Positions 16,658 to 24,148 of a DNA stretch of 41,483 nt are shown here, piece after piece (within the stretch, counting starts at the first letter, position 1; the number at the start of each line of letters is the position of its first letter). The notes below the pieces were generated by a model. That model did no database searches and was not told the DNA's origin. It worked only from the letters and a program-made list of their open reading frames with translations. The DNA comes from DATGLE01 sp035294325 (GTDB lineage: Bacteria; Chloroflexota; Ktedonobacteria; Ktedonobacterales; Ktedonobacteraceae), in NCBI GenBank assembly GCA_035294325.1, contig DATGLE010000159.1, forward strand, positions 1 to 41,483. Reading direction: 5' to 3'. A program made the position numbers and the translations under genes.

Positions 16658-17436
16658 TGAATCTTTCCGTCTTCGCGGGCGCGTTCAACTATGAATTTCG
16701 TATGCAGGTACGCCGCCCTATTATCTGGATTGTCCAGTTCTTGACCACTCTGCTCGTTGCGGGTTTTATCAGTCGTTCCGCCGGTATACTCGACATGCTT
16801 ATACATCTCCAAAGCGTCGCTATTCTGGAAAGCGTCGTCTATTGGACGAACTTTATGAACTACGTGCTACCTATTGCTGCCGGCATTCTGATTGCGGACC
16901 GCCTGCCTCGGGACCAGCGCACGAAGGTCCAGGAGCTGCTAACCACCACATCAGCCTCGCTGAGGGCACGTCTGTTCGGGAAATACCTGGGATGTACGCT
17001 GGCAACCTGGTTGCCAATCTGTCTGCTATATTGCCTGGGCATCTGCTTCATCTTTGTACAGACCGGCAATCTCATGGTGCTGCCACTGGCGCTGGAAACC
17101 TTCGCTACGATTGTCCTACCGTGCATGTTCTTTGTCGGAGCATTCTCCATTGCCATCCCTGCAATTCTCTGGGTCCCGCTCTACCAGTTCCTTTTTCTGG
17201 GCTACTGGTTCTGGGGCAATCTCTATGCGCCAAAGAGTATCCCGACGATCAGCGCAACGCTATTGACCCCGGCAGGCGGCTATATGAGCCAGGGATTCTT
17301 CGGAGTAACGATGTTTCATGCAACTCACGCAACGGCCTTTCAAGGTGTAGAAAGCTTCGTGCTGCTACTAATCCTATCCATGCTCATAATGCTCGCACTG
17401 AGCAGTTATCTACTCTGGCAACAGACCCGCCATTAG
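16654..17436 (+). CDS. ABC-2 type permease subunit
   Basis: 260 residues with six membrane helices. N-terminus FNYEFRMQVRRPIIWIVQFLT is typical of ABC-2 permeases that begin with an amphipathic elbow helix. The cytosolic loop RLPRDQRTKVQELLTTTSASLRARLFGKYLG is the conserved region between helices 2 and 3 of that family. It overlaps the previous permease gene by four bases. With the ATPase gene 130 nt further on it would form an exporter of the drug/bacteriocin/lipid type; direction and substrate cannot be read from sequence. Confidence 0.82.
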   Translation: MMNLSVFAGAFNYEFRMQVRRPIIWIVQFLTTLLVAGFISRSAGILDMLIHLQSVAILESVVYWTNFMNYVLPIAAGILIADRLPRDQRTKVQELLTTTSASLRARLFGKYLGCTLATWLPICLLYCLGICFIFVQTGNLMVLPLALETFATIVLPCMFFVGAFSIAIPAILWVPLYQFLFLGYWFWGNLYAPKSIPTISATLLTPAGGYMSQGFFGVTMFHATHATAFQGVESFVLLLILSMLIMLALSSYLLWQQTRH

Positions 17437-17441
17437 ATCCA

Positions 17442-17493
17442 ATGCAACCGGGGTCCTGCCCGTAGAATGCATCTCCAGATGCATCACAAAATG
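17442..17493 (+). promoter_or_regulatory. Repeated ~50-bp upstream element, copy 2
   Basis: Second copy of the element at 15839-15890: GTCCT at 17453, CTCCAG at 17473, GCATCACAAAAT at 17481. ATGCATCT (17467-17474) and AGATGCAT (17477-17484) form an inverted repeat here. It lies in the gap before the ATPase gene, inside what would otherwise be one operon, which suggests a second promoter or operator, 73 nt before the ATPase ATG. Confidence 0.55.
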
Positions 17494-17565
17494 CTCAATC
17501 GTCATTATGCTTTACACAGCAAATGGTAAAGGTGGCTGATAAGAGGCGCCAGGAGAGGAAATGTT

Positions 17566-18480
17566 ATGGATATCACTATTCGCCAGCTTCAAAAAATATA
17601 CCGTGGCGATGTACACGCGCTCAATACACTCGATCTGACCATCCCCGGGGGCATGTTTGGCCTGCTAGGACCCAACGGAGCGGGAAAGACGACGCTCATG
17701 CGCATCCTTGCAGGTATCCTGCGCCCCAGCAGCGGGAGCATCCATGTTGGCCCACATGATGTTGCTACTGACCGGGGCCGCCGGGCCATCCAGCAGATGC
17801 TGGGCTACTTACCTCAGGATCTGGGAGTCTATCCCGACCTGAATGCACGCGAATTCCTGGATTATATCGGCATTCTCAAAGGGCTGGATGATGACAGGAC
17901 ACGGCGCAAGCGAGTTGAGGAATTGCTGGACATGGTCGCACTCACCCAGGTCGCCGGGCGCAAGCTAAAAACCTACTCAGGCGGTATGAAACGCCGTGTT
18001 GGCATCGCGCAGGCTCTTCTCAATAACCCCAGGTTGTTGATCGTTGATGAACCTACGGCGGGCCTTGATCCTGAGGAGCGCATCCGCTTCCGAAATCTGC
18101 TCTCCGCTCTGGCAGGCGAGCGTACTGTATTGCTTTCAACGCATATTGTCGAAGATATCGCACAGACGTGCCAGAACATTGCAGTCATGAAAAGCGGGCG
18201 GGTGATCTTCCAGGGCACCATCGCGCAAATGCTCCAGGAGACACGGGGCAAGGTCTGGATTGTCAGCACCAACGGACCCAGACCAACCGGCAATTGCACG
18301 GTCGTCTCTATGCGGAACCTGGGCGGCAAAATGGATTACCGCGTGGTGGGTACGCCGAGCGAGCAGATAGGGGCTATTCCGGTCGAACCTGGCATGGAGG
18401 ATGGCTACGTTTGGCTTATACATCGCGAGGCAAGTATAGATACAGACAACAGCGCAATGAATAACTCACTTATGAAGTGA
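17566..18480 (+). CDS. ABC transporter ATP-binding protein
   Basis: 304 residues. Walker A GPNGAGKTT at about 35-43, Q loop in LGYLPQDLGVYP, signature YSGGMKRRVGIAQAL, Walker B LLIVDEPTAGLDPEER, switch His STHIVED. The ~75 residues after the core are typical of ABC-2/CcmA-like exporter ATPases. An upstream gap of 130 nt holds element copy 2. A ribosome site AGGAGAGG is 10 nt before the ATG. It is followed by the ChaN-like gene after 10 nt, so the ATPase and exported protein are co-transcribed. It is the likely partner of the two permeases. Confidence 0.93.
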   Translation: MDITIRQLQKIYRGDVHALNTLDLTIPGGMFGLLGPNGAGKTTLMRILAGILRPSSGSIHVGPHDVATDRGRRAIQQMLGYLPQDLGVYPDLNAREFLDYIGILKGLDDDRTRRKRVEELLDMVALTQVAGRKLKTYSGGMKRRVGIAQALLNNPRLLIVDEPTAGLDPEERIRFRNLLSALAGERTVLLSTHIVEDIAQTCQNIAVMKSGRVIFQGTIAQMLQETRGKVWIVSTNGPRPTGNCTVVSMRNLGGKMDYRVVGTPSEQIGAIPVEPGMEDGYVWLIHREASIDTDNSAMNNSLMK

Positions 18481-18490
18481 AAAGGAAAAA

Positions 18491-19609
18491 TTGATGATAA
18501 CATATACGAGTGCTTTATCAAGGCGGGCATTCTTCGGCTATAGTGCGGCGACAGTGGTACTGGCAACGTTGGGGATCGGAGCTACTAACTATCCGGCCCT
18601 TGCAGCCCCAGGCTCGACGCCTCCACGTCCACAAAACGCCCTCCAGGCTCTTTTCAACGCCATGGACAAGTATCCGCTCATTGGACTTGGAGAGGCTCAC
18701 CGGTTACAGGAGGAACACGATTTTATTCAGGCGTTGCTCTATCACCCGGCGCTGCCCGGCAAGATCAACGATATTGTCGTCGAGTTTGGCAATGCACGCT
18801 ACCAGGAGATCATAGACCGCTTCATCTCGGGTCAGCCGGTCGCCAACACGGATCTACGCCAGATCTGGCGGAATACGACAATCACAGGGGCCAATCCCGT
18901 TTGGGATGCACCTGTGTATGAGCAATTCTTCCGCTCCGTGCGTGCGGTAAACATGATGCTGCCGCCCTCGCAGCGTTTGCGCGTGTTGCTGGGCGATCCG
19001 CCCATCGACTGGGATAAGGTGCAACGCAAAGAGGACTGGGTAGCCTACGCCTTGCAGCGTGACACACATTTCGCCGGAGTGGTCGAGCGTGAGGTCTTAC
19101 AAAAGGGCCGCCGCGCCTTGCTTATCGCTGGCACCAATCACCTGTTACACAACATTCGGGGGGAAGGTGATCCTGACCAGCCGCCCGATAAAGCTCCCTT
19201 CAATGCAGCTACGCAGATTGAGCAGCGCCATCCCCACAGCCTGTTCAGCATCGATATCCTCATCATTCTTCCTGAGGATACAAGCGCGCAGGCCAGACAA
19301 ATTGCGACATGGAACCGACCGGCTATGATAACGCTGGCCGGGACGTGGCTGGGAGCCGAAACCATACCTTCCAATACCGGCGCAGCCGCGACCACGCGTG
19401 CTGCTCTGGCCGATGCTATGCTCTATCTGGGCCAGGCTGGTGATCTGACTGCCTCACGCCCCGATCCTTCGCTCTATCAGAGTGGAGAGTACGCGGCAGA
19501 GTTGGAGCGGCGTGGAAAGATGCTGGTTGCCTGGGGAATACAGCAGGGAGATCCACTCGAAGTGGCTCTAAAGCAAGCCGAACTGGGGCCGGGCTACTTC
19601 TCCTCTTAG
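18491..19609 (+). CDS. Tat-exported ChaN/TIKI-superfamily protein
   Basis: 372 residues. N-terminal twin-arginine signal: SRRAFFGY then a hydrophobic stretch and ALAAPG (about 9-41). The mature part has the superfamily motif LIGLGEAHRLQEEHDF (about residues 61-76), RYQEIIDRFISG, and a second conserved His motif AGTNHLLHN near 216. ChaN/TraB/TIKI and erythromycin esterase-like proteins share this fold and bind metal or heme, or hydrolyse peptides or esters. Ten bases after the ABC ATPase. It is a mature exported protein with no lipobox, and the substrate is unknown. The final 20 residues are charged and the gene ends in front of a strong hairpin. Confidence 0.8.
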   Translation: MMITYTSALSRRAFFGYSAATVVLATLGIGATNYPALAAPGSTPPRPQNALQALFNAMDKYPLIGLGEAHRLQEEHDFIQALLYHPALPGKINDIVVEFGNARYQEIIDRFISGQPVANTDLRQIWRNTTITGANPVWDAPVYEQFFRSVRAVNMMLPPSQRLRVLLGDPPIDWDKVQRKEDWVAYALQRDTHFAGVVEREVLQKGRRALLIAGTNHLLHNIRGEGDPDQPPDKAPFNAATQIEQRHPHSLFSIDILIILPEDTSAQARQIATWNRPAMITLAGTWLGAETIPSNTGAAATTRAALADAMLYLGQAGDLTASRPDPSLYQSGEYAAELERRGKMLVAWGIQQGDPLEVALKQAELGPGYFSS

Positions 19610-19645
19610 CAACTTCGTGAGGAAGAGATACCCGCATCATCGAGA

Positions 19646-19685
19646 AGGCGGGAGGGAGAACTTCTGCTCGTTCTCCCTCCCGCCT
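19646..19685. terminator. Bidirectional terminator hairpin
   Basis: Perfect 16-bp stem (19646-19661 with 19670-19685) and an 8-nt loop, starting 36 nt after the ChaN-like stop and lying 88 nt before the end of the convergent BON-protein gene. A T-rich stretch (TATTTTTCGCTTTT) lies about 17 nt after the plus-strand side. Very GC-rich stem; a good candidate for termination in both directions. Confidence 0.7.
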
Positions 19686-19773
19686 CGTTCTCCATACATC
19701 CTATTTTTCGCTTTTCGCTTACCCCGGTCTTCGGTCTGGATGAACAGGCTGCTTTACAAATTTTTTATCGTTG

Positions 19774-20556
19774 CTAGATCTTGTTGCGGGTGCGGCCCAC
19801 CATGCCCGGGATATCCTTATTCACGCCTATGTGGTTCACCACGACGCGTACACCGGGAATGCCGATCATCTCACGCTCCAGCATATACTTCATATCGCGG
19901 GTAGGCACCTCGCCGAACAGGCTCAGAATGTAGTTTTCGACGAGTATCGAAAGGTTCCGCGCACCCTCCAGCTTCCCCTGCTTGCTCAGGTTAGCGAGGC
20001 GCTGGTTGGCAATATTCAAAATTTCATCTTCGGCGACGATATAGTTCTTTACATCGATCACGCCCGGCTGCTTGCGCAGGGCATCCTCAAGCTCGCGGCG
20101 CTGCGCCTCCAGCTCGACCTTGCCATACAGAGCCAGCACGCCCGGGCCTTCGATCTCGACTCTAACGGGATGGGTGCTATAAGCAGTGCTGCTAACCGTC
20201 ACAATGTCTTCCGCTATCGCCCTGGCCCGATCCAGCACCTCATGATCCTGCGGTGAGAAAGGCTCCTCTTCGTATCTCTGCTCAGCCTCCCCTCCTTTCG
20301 GCGCCATCGGATCTTCGAGCGCCCAGCCCATTATGCCAATAAGCATGCATGGGATGCCCAGGAGAGCCAGCCAGGGGTTATCCGGGATGAACATCAGACC
20401 AATGATCGTGAGCAGAATAGCTGCGCCCAGAATAAGCGGCCACAGGCTGGGATTGGGTAGATGGATGTGATGGTGTTCTTCTTCCGCCACCTCATGGTAC
20501 GCTTCGGCCTCTAGCCCTTCCTCTGTGGTAGTGGCATGTTGAAGAGAAGTATCCAT
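19774..20556 (-). CDS. BON-domain protein with oxidase-subunit-IV-like membrane segment
   Basis: 260 residues. N-terminal hydrophilic section with HHHIHLPNPSLWPLILG, then two close membrane helices (about 36-58 and 61-82). HLPNPSxWPLxLA followed by two short helices resembles the small subunit IV (CtaF-like) of actinobacterial and Chloroflexi cytochrome c oxidases. After this, at ~115-180, is a BON domain (VRVEIEGPGVLALYGKVELEAQRRELEDALRKQPGVIDVKNYI), and a related beta-alpha unit closes the protein (LGVPTRDMKYMLEREMIGIPGVRVVVNHI). BON domains bind membranes or lipids. The combination is unusual and its role unknown. Confidence 0.75.
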   Translation of the reverse strand: MDTSLQHATTTEEGLEAEAYHEVAEEEHHHIHLPNPSLWPLILGAAILLTIIGLMFIPDNPWLALLGIPCMLIGIMGWALEDPMAPKGGEAEQRYEEEPFSPQDHEVLDRARAIAEDIVTVSSTAYSTHPVRVEIEGPGVLALYGKVELEAQRRELEDALRKQPGVIDVKNYIVAEDEILNIANQRLANLSKQGKLEGARNLSILVENYILSLFGEVPTRDMKYMLEREMIGIPGVRVVVNHIGVNKDIPGMVGRTRNKI

Positions 20557-20656
20557 AAGCTCTCGCTCTCCTCCGAGAATGATATATAGTTAGCGAGGAC
20601 GCATATTTTCATAAGTTGTCCTGTTAGTAAGCATACCAAATATGTGAAGTTCATGC

Positions 20657-20681
20657 AAGCGCCGCGCTTTAGCCGGCGCTT
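20657..20681. repeat. Hairpin between BON and GAF genes
   Basis: AAGCGCCG (20657-20664) and CGGCGCTT (20674-20681) form an 8-bp stem around a 9-nt loop. It lies downstream of the minus-strand GAF regulator and upstream of the BON gene. There is no following T run on either strand, so a terminator function is uncertain; it may be a repeat remnant. Nothing else coding is seen in 20557-20778. Confidence 0.4.
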
Positions 20682-20778
20682 TCCCCTGCTGAGGCCATTG
20701 ACGCACCAGGCGCGCTGAGAAGCTCCGGTGGACGCGGGGGCGATGGATGGCTCCATCAAGAATGGGGGAAGCCCTGCT

Positions 20779-21783
20779 TCAGTCCTTCTTGTCGCCGGCA
20801 TGCAATCTCAGTTGCAAAGCGAGCAGTTCCTCCTCCAGCTCATGCCAGACCAGCGTCTCGGCCTGCGGCCTGGTGAGCCTCTGCTCCCGCCGCGATGCCT
20901 GGATCATAACCTGCGTCACCCGCTGCTGAAAACTCGCGATCAAGGGCTGCTGGATCCGCCGGTCCGGCATAATACCGAGCGCAATGTTGTCCAGCGCATA
21001 AAATTTATCAGGCTCAAAAGCCAGTACCAGCAGGTCGGCATAGCGCTGGAGCAGGTCCAGACGTTCCAGCGTAAAGTAATGCTGCTGCGTGCTGGCGACG
21101 CATAAGCAGCCAGCGGTCTGATCGGCGAGCAAGATGGGGAACATCGCATAGCTCTCTATCTCCTCGCTCTGATGGCTGGGAAAGGTGCGCATCCTCTCCT
21201 CACGGCTCTGCACAACGATAAAATGGCCCGCCATTACCGCATATCCGGCCTGCGACTCCGCCCCGAGAAACTGGGTATGATACTCTATATGGCTATTCCA
21301 CGGAGGACTCGCCCGGCCAAACGTCCTGCGCAGGCTGCGAACCTTCTGTCCCGGCGCGGGCGGCATACACTGAGCTATGATGATCGCCATGCCCTTAAAT
21401 TGAGGATCGCAATGCTCTAATATTTGCTGGAGGATGAGCGTGCAGATTGTCGACTCCCTCAATAGAATAGAAGTGGTGGTATGTGCGCTCAGGACACGCG
21501 CATAAAAGGCCGAAGGGATCTCCAGAGAAATATCCTTCGTCTCAGAATTTCTCACAAAGATATGAGGATATTCTTCTTCGATAAGTTCGACGAGTTGTTT
21601 GCGATATTGTGGCAAAGCATCAACCAGTGGGCGCAGGTTATCGGGACGTGGATTCGACTTATGCATCGCCCAGCGTACCAGGGTAACAGCACTGACCCCA
21701 ACAGCATCGGCGATGCGCTGTCGCTCCTGGGGATCACCTGTTACTCTACCCAGCAGTTGTCGCCATGTTTGAGGCTCTTCCAT
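20779..21783 (-). CDS. HTH and GAF-domain regulator
   Basis: About 334 residues from the ATG at 21783 (MEEPQTWRQLLG). Residues ~1-60 look like a XRE/Cro-type helix-turn-helix (QERQRIADAVGVSAVTLVRW). A GAF-like domain follows at about 120-260 (STICTLILQQILEHCDP, MFPILLADQTAGCLCVASTQQHYFTLERLDLLQRYADLLVLAFEP) and a charged helical C-terminus. The Ktedonobacteria-type regulators I know share this layout. An upstream frame (to 21921) adds 46 residues without family resemblance; two earlier in-frame Met codons make the start uncertain. No partner or ligand can be named. Confidence 0.75.
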   Translation of the reverse strand: MEEPQTWRQLLGRVTGDPQERQRIADAVGVSAVTLVRWAMHKSNPRPDNLRPLVDALPQYRKQLVELIEEEYPHIFVRNSETKDISLEIPSAFYARVLSAHTTTSILLRESTICTLILQQILEHCDPQFKGMAIIIAQCMPPAPGQKVRSLRRTFGRASPPWNSHIEYHTQFLGAESQAGYAVMAGHFIVVQSREERMRTFPSHQSEEIESYAMFPILLADQTAGCLCVASTQQHYFTLERLDLLQRYADLLVLAFEPDKFYALDNIALGIMPDRRIQQPLIASFQQRVTQVMIQASRREQRLTRPQAETLVWHELEEELLALQLRLHAGDKKD

Positions 21784-21971
21784 ACATACAGCTTGCCTGG
21801 CGTTAAAATGGCATCTACCAAATCCTGCCACGAGCATAGTCCCCTGCTCGCGACGCGGCTGACCCTCTTGTTGTGTGCTTCTTTTTATGGATCCAGGTTG
21901 ATATATCCTAAAGAATAACATAAGAAGTTGTACCAGTCAATAATAAGAGTGTGACTGTTCTCAGTATTCTC

Positions 21972-22026
21972 GCCCTCTCGCCGGACATTCACGCGGCTGA
22001 GCCGCGTGAATGTCCGGCGAGAGGGC
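21972..22026. repeat. 55-bp perfect palindrome next to tRNA promoter
   Basis: 27-bp arms (21972-21998 and 22000-22026) around a single central base, or 26-bp arms with a 3-nt loop TGA. Every arm base pairs. The centre CGCGGC-TGA-GCCGCG resembles triloop hairpins at 36465 and 23966. It ends one base before the -35 box of the tRNA-Gly promoter, and lies between that promoter and the start of the divergent GAF gene. It may block transcription in both directions or be a fold-back repeat. Confidence 0.85.
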
Positions 22027-22027
22027 C

Positions 22028-22056
22028 TTGACATTTGCTCATTCATTGGCTATAAT
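22028..22056 (+). promoter_or_regulatory. Perfect consensus sigma-70 promoter for tRNA-Gly
   Basis: TTGACA (22028-22033), a 17-bp spacer, and TATAAT (22051-22056): every base matches the housekeeping sigma-70 consensus at the ideal spacing. The -10 ends 20 nt before the first base of the tRNA. It is the strongest promoter in the window and fits a stable RNA gene. Confidence 0.92.
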
Positions 22057-22076
22057 CATCCCTGTTGAGACTGCTG

Positions 22077-22148
22077 GCGGGCTTGGTGTAGTGGTAACAT
22101 GCAACTTTCCCAAAGTTGAGATCACGGGTTCGAATCCCGCAGCCCGCT
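22077..22148 (+). tRNA. tRNA-Gly (anticodon CCC)
   Basis: 72 nt. Acceptor stem GCGGGCT/AGCCCGC (7 bp); D arm with GTGGTAA; anticodon stem CAACT/AGTTG around the loop TTCCCAA, giving anticodon CCC, reading GGG glycine codons; T arm with TTCGAAT loop. Discriminator is T and CCA is not encoded. Downstream is a repeat region. The T stem has one A-C mismatch at its outer pair. Anticodon assignment follows directly from the loop. Confidence 0.95.
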
Positions 22149-22155
22149 CCTTCGT

Positions 22156-22229
22156 GAAAGACGGTACGCGAAAAACCGTATAGGAAAGACGGTACGCGAA
22201 AAACCGTATAGGAAAGACGGTACGCGAAA
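22156..22229. repeat. 28-bp tandem repeat after tRNA-Gly
   Basis: Two exact 28-bp units (22156-22183 and 22184-22211) and a partial third (from 22212) that runs into the large inverted repeat. Each unit carries the words GACGGTACGCG and AACCGTAT, themselves near-complementary. No spacer variation of CRISPR type. Confidence 0.85.
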
Positions 22230-22300
22230 GACGGGGGCAAGCCCCGTCTCTACATTTTGCGCGGTGCTGAATGTAGAGACGGGGCTTGCCCCCGTCTTTC
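22226..22300. repeat. 31-bp inverted repeat with 13-nt loop
   Basis: Arms 22226-22256 and 22270-22300 pair without a mismatch. The arms contain GACGGGGGCAAGCCCCGTC, a fold-back word in itself. It lies between the 28-bp tandem repeat and the 17-bp tandem repeat. It is convergent between tRNA-Gly and the MFS gene end (22392) and may act as a terminator. An earlier reading frame through these repeats is rejected. Confidence 0.85.
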
Positions 22301-22361
22301 CTTGTCCCCCGTCTTTCCTTGTCCCCTGTCTTTCCTTGTCCCCTGTCTTTCCTATTTCCCT
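22294..22361. repeat. 17-bp tandem repeat, four units
   Basis: Units at 22294, 22311, 22328 and 22345, each starting GTCTTTCC; the first three are near-identical (TTGTCCCC then C or T) and the fourth is degenerate (TATTTCCCT). It overlaps the end of the 31-bp inverted repeat. No gene is seen here. Confidence 0.85.
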
Positions 22362-22391
22362 CCGTCCTTCACCCATTCTCTCCACGCTGCA

Positions 22392-23723
22392 TTACCTTCT
22401 CTGCCTCTGTAGCTGCTTCTGCATTGCTTTCATATCTGCGGCAACGGTTCTGAGGCCGAACAGGCAGATCAGGCCAGCGATAAACAGGCAGGTCGGAGCA
22501 GTTGTGATAAGCGCGGTAGCCAGCGAAGTGCGATCAGCAATAACCCCGATAATGAAAGGGGATGCGGCATCGCCAAGCAAGTGCGCCAGCAGCAGCACAA
22601 GGCCAATCGCGGTAGAACGTATCTCCGGCGCTATAACATCCTGGATCACGGCGTTCAGTGGTCCCAGGCAGAGGCTCAGGCATATAATAGCGAGGACAAA
22701 CACGCCGATAAAAGGCCCCAGGGCGTGGATAGAGAGCGCGATCAGCGTCAGCGGCGCGCCAACGAGAAAGGCAAAGGTTGCCACGAGCAGGCGGCCCTGC
22801 GGCAAGCGCTTTTGCAGGTGGTCGGCCAGCCATCCTCCTACTATTGTGCCGACAAGGCTGCCCCCGGCGAGGACGCCGCCGGAGATGCTCCCCGCCTGAG
22901 CAACCGAGAGGCTGAAAGCTCGCACAAAGTAGGTGGGTATCCAGACCTGCGCGCTGCCAATAGTGAAGAAGCTGAAGATGAAGGCGCCAAGCAGTATCCA
23001 GTAGGTCCGAATTGTAAAGATCCTGCGCACCGCCCACCAGAAATTCTTTCCAATGGCACCATGCCCGATTTCGCCCGCGTCCTCCTCCTCGCCATCCTCC
23101 TCATCGAAGGCGCCACGCTCCGGCTCGGTTGCACGCCAGATCAAAAAGGCCGCCAGCAGCCCCGGAATGCCGACGATATAGAAGGCCCAGCGCCAGCCGA
23201 AGTGCTGGGCTACCAGGCCGCCGAGAATGAGGCCAATGGCTGTGCCGATGAGGTTGCCGACGGACCAGACGGCCAGGATGCGCCCGCGCTGCGCTCGGGG
23301 GAAATAGTCGCCGAGCATCGACAGGGAGGCCGGGGCGTAACCAGCTTCGCCAACGCCCAGGACCGAGCGCGCGATGAAAAGCTGGACGAAGTTGCGCGTC
23401 AGTCCCGCTACAGCTGTAGCAACGCTCCACACGCCAACACAGAGCGCGACGATATTTTTGCGCACACCTCTATCAGCCCAGACGCCTAACGGAAGCGTGG
23501 TGATGGCGTAAATCAGCAAAAACGAGGAGGCGAGCAGGCCAAGCTGCGTATTGTCGAGGTGCAGATCCTCCTGAATTTTGGGGAGCACCGCCGATAACAC
23601 AGAGCGGTCCGCGTAGTTCAGTATATTGATAGCCAGCAGAACGATGAAGGCGAAACGGGCCTGCGCCCGGCTGGTCTGGATCGTTCCCCTGCCTCTGGCA
23701 ACGGACGAGGTTGGTGCTGTCAT
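22392..23723 (-). CDS. MFS transporter, Spinster/anion-symporter-like
   Basis: 443 residues, 12 predicted membrane helices in two halves with a central charged loop (about 205-230, GAFDEEDGEEEDAG). Motifs: NYADRSVLSAVLPKIQEDLHLDNTQLGLLASSF in helix 1-2, GVWADRGVRKN (the MFS A-motif between helices 2 and 3), and SVLGVGEAGYAPASLSMLGDYFPRAQRGR, all typical of the Spinster (Spns)-related or hexuronate-type MFS family. The start is ATG 23723 with only a weak GAGAGAG upstream. Substrate not recognisable. It stands alone between the tRNA-Gly and DedA region. Confidence 0.9.
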   Translation of the reverse strand: MTAPTSSVARGRGTIQTSRAQARFAFIVLLAINILNYADRSVLSAVLPKIQEDLHLDNTQLGLLASSFLLIYAITTLPLGVWADRGVRKNIVALCVGVWSVATAVAGLTRNFVQLFIARSVLGVGEAGYAPASLSMLGDYFPRAQRGRILAVWSVGNLIGTAIGLILGGLVAQHFGWRWAFYIVGIPGLLAAFLIWRATEPERGAFDEEDGEEEDAGEIGHGAIGKNFWWAVRRIFTIRTYWILLGAFIFSFFTIGSAQVWIPTYFVRAFSLSVAQAGSISGGVLAGGSLVGTIVGGWLADHLQKRLPQGRLLVATFAFLVGAPLTLIALSIHALGPFIGVFVLAIICLSLCLGPLNAVIQDVIAPEIRSTAIGLVLLLAHLLGDAASPFIIGVIADRTSLATALITTAPTCLFIAGLICLFGLRTVAADMKAMQKQLQRQRR

Positions 23724-23875
23724 CTATATTTTTCTCTCTCGTATCTTTTTATATATTGTGCCGGCTGTCACAGGTTCATACTGCCAATTACTTACGAATA
23801 TTTGATAGAACTGGTTGCTCAGTTCACAACGATATCGCCTGCATTCCGGTCACACACTATGCCACCGCTGCCAGC

Positions 23876-23988
23876 ACACATCGCGGCTGCGCCACTCACC
23901 TTATTTAATGTGTCATATGAGGAAATGAGCGAAGCTCATCTTCTCACATGACACATTAAATCCTGGCGCGGCGGAGCCGCGCGACCAG
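23876..23988. repeat. Fold-back element C
   Basis: Core arms 23903-23930 and 23934-23961 (28 bp, 3 mismatches) around the loop GAA. The right flank holds a perfect GCGCGGC-GGA-GCCGCGC hairpin (23966-23982). The left flank (from about 23876) resembles the reverse complement of the tail of the element at 36544. The 425-bp gap 23724-24148 shows no coding region otherwise. Confidence 0.7.
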
Positions 23989-24148
23989 CCGGCCTGCGAG
24001 GGTGAGGACGCGAATCAAAACACATGCTCTCATAGGATCTGAAAGGTTACGTCAATAGTCCCTGTTGAACCGATATTCATGCAACCGGAGAGCCGACCTG
24101 TTCGTCTGAAAGGTGTAAGGAAAGAGATGATCTAAAAAGGATGGCTGC

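Noticed and set aside
22077..22148. tRNA-Gly as attachment site for an integrated element
   Set aside because: No integrase, no repeated tRNA 3' end and no block of foreign genes nearby; only fold-back repeats are present.
22156..22361. CRISPR array candidate from tandem repeats
   Set aside because: Units are adjacent without unique spacers of similar length, and no cas gene is nearby.
22122..22899. Overlapping reading frames through the repeat cluster and into the MFS gene
   Set aside because: They translate tandem/inverted repeats and the antisense of the transporter; no ribosome site or family match.
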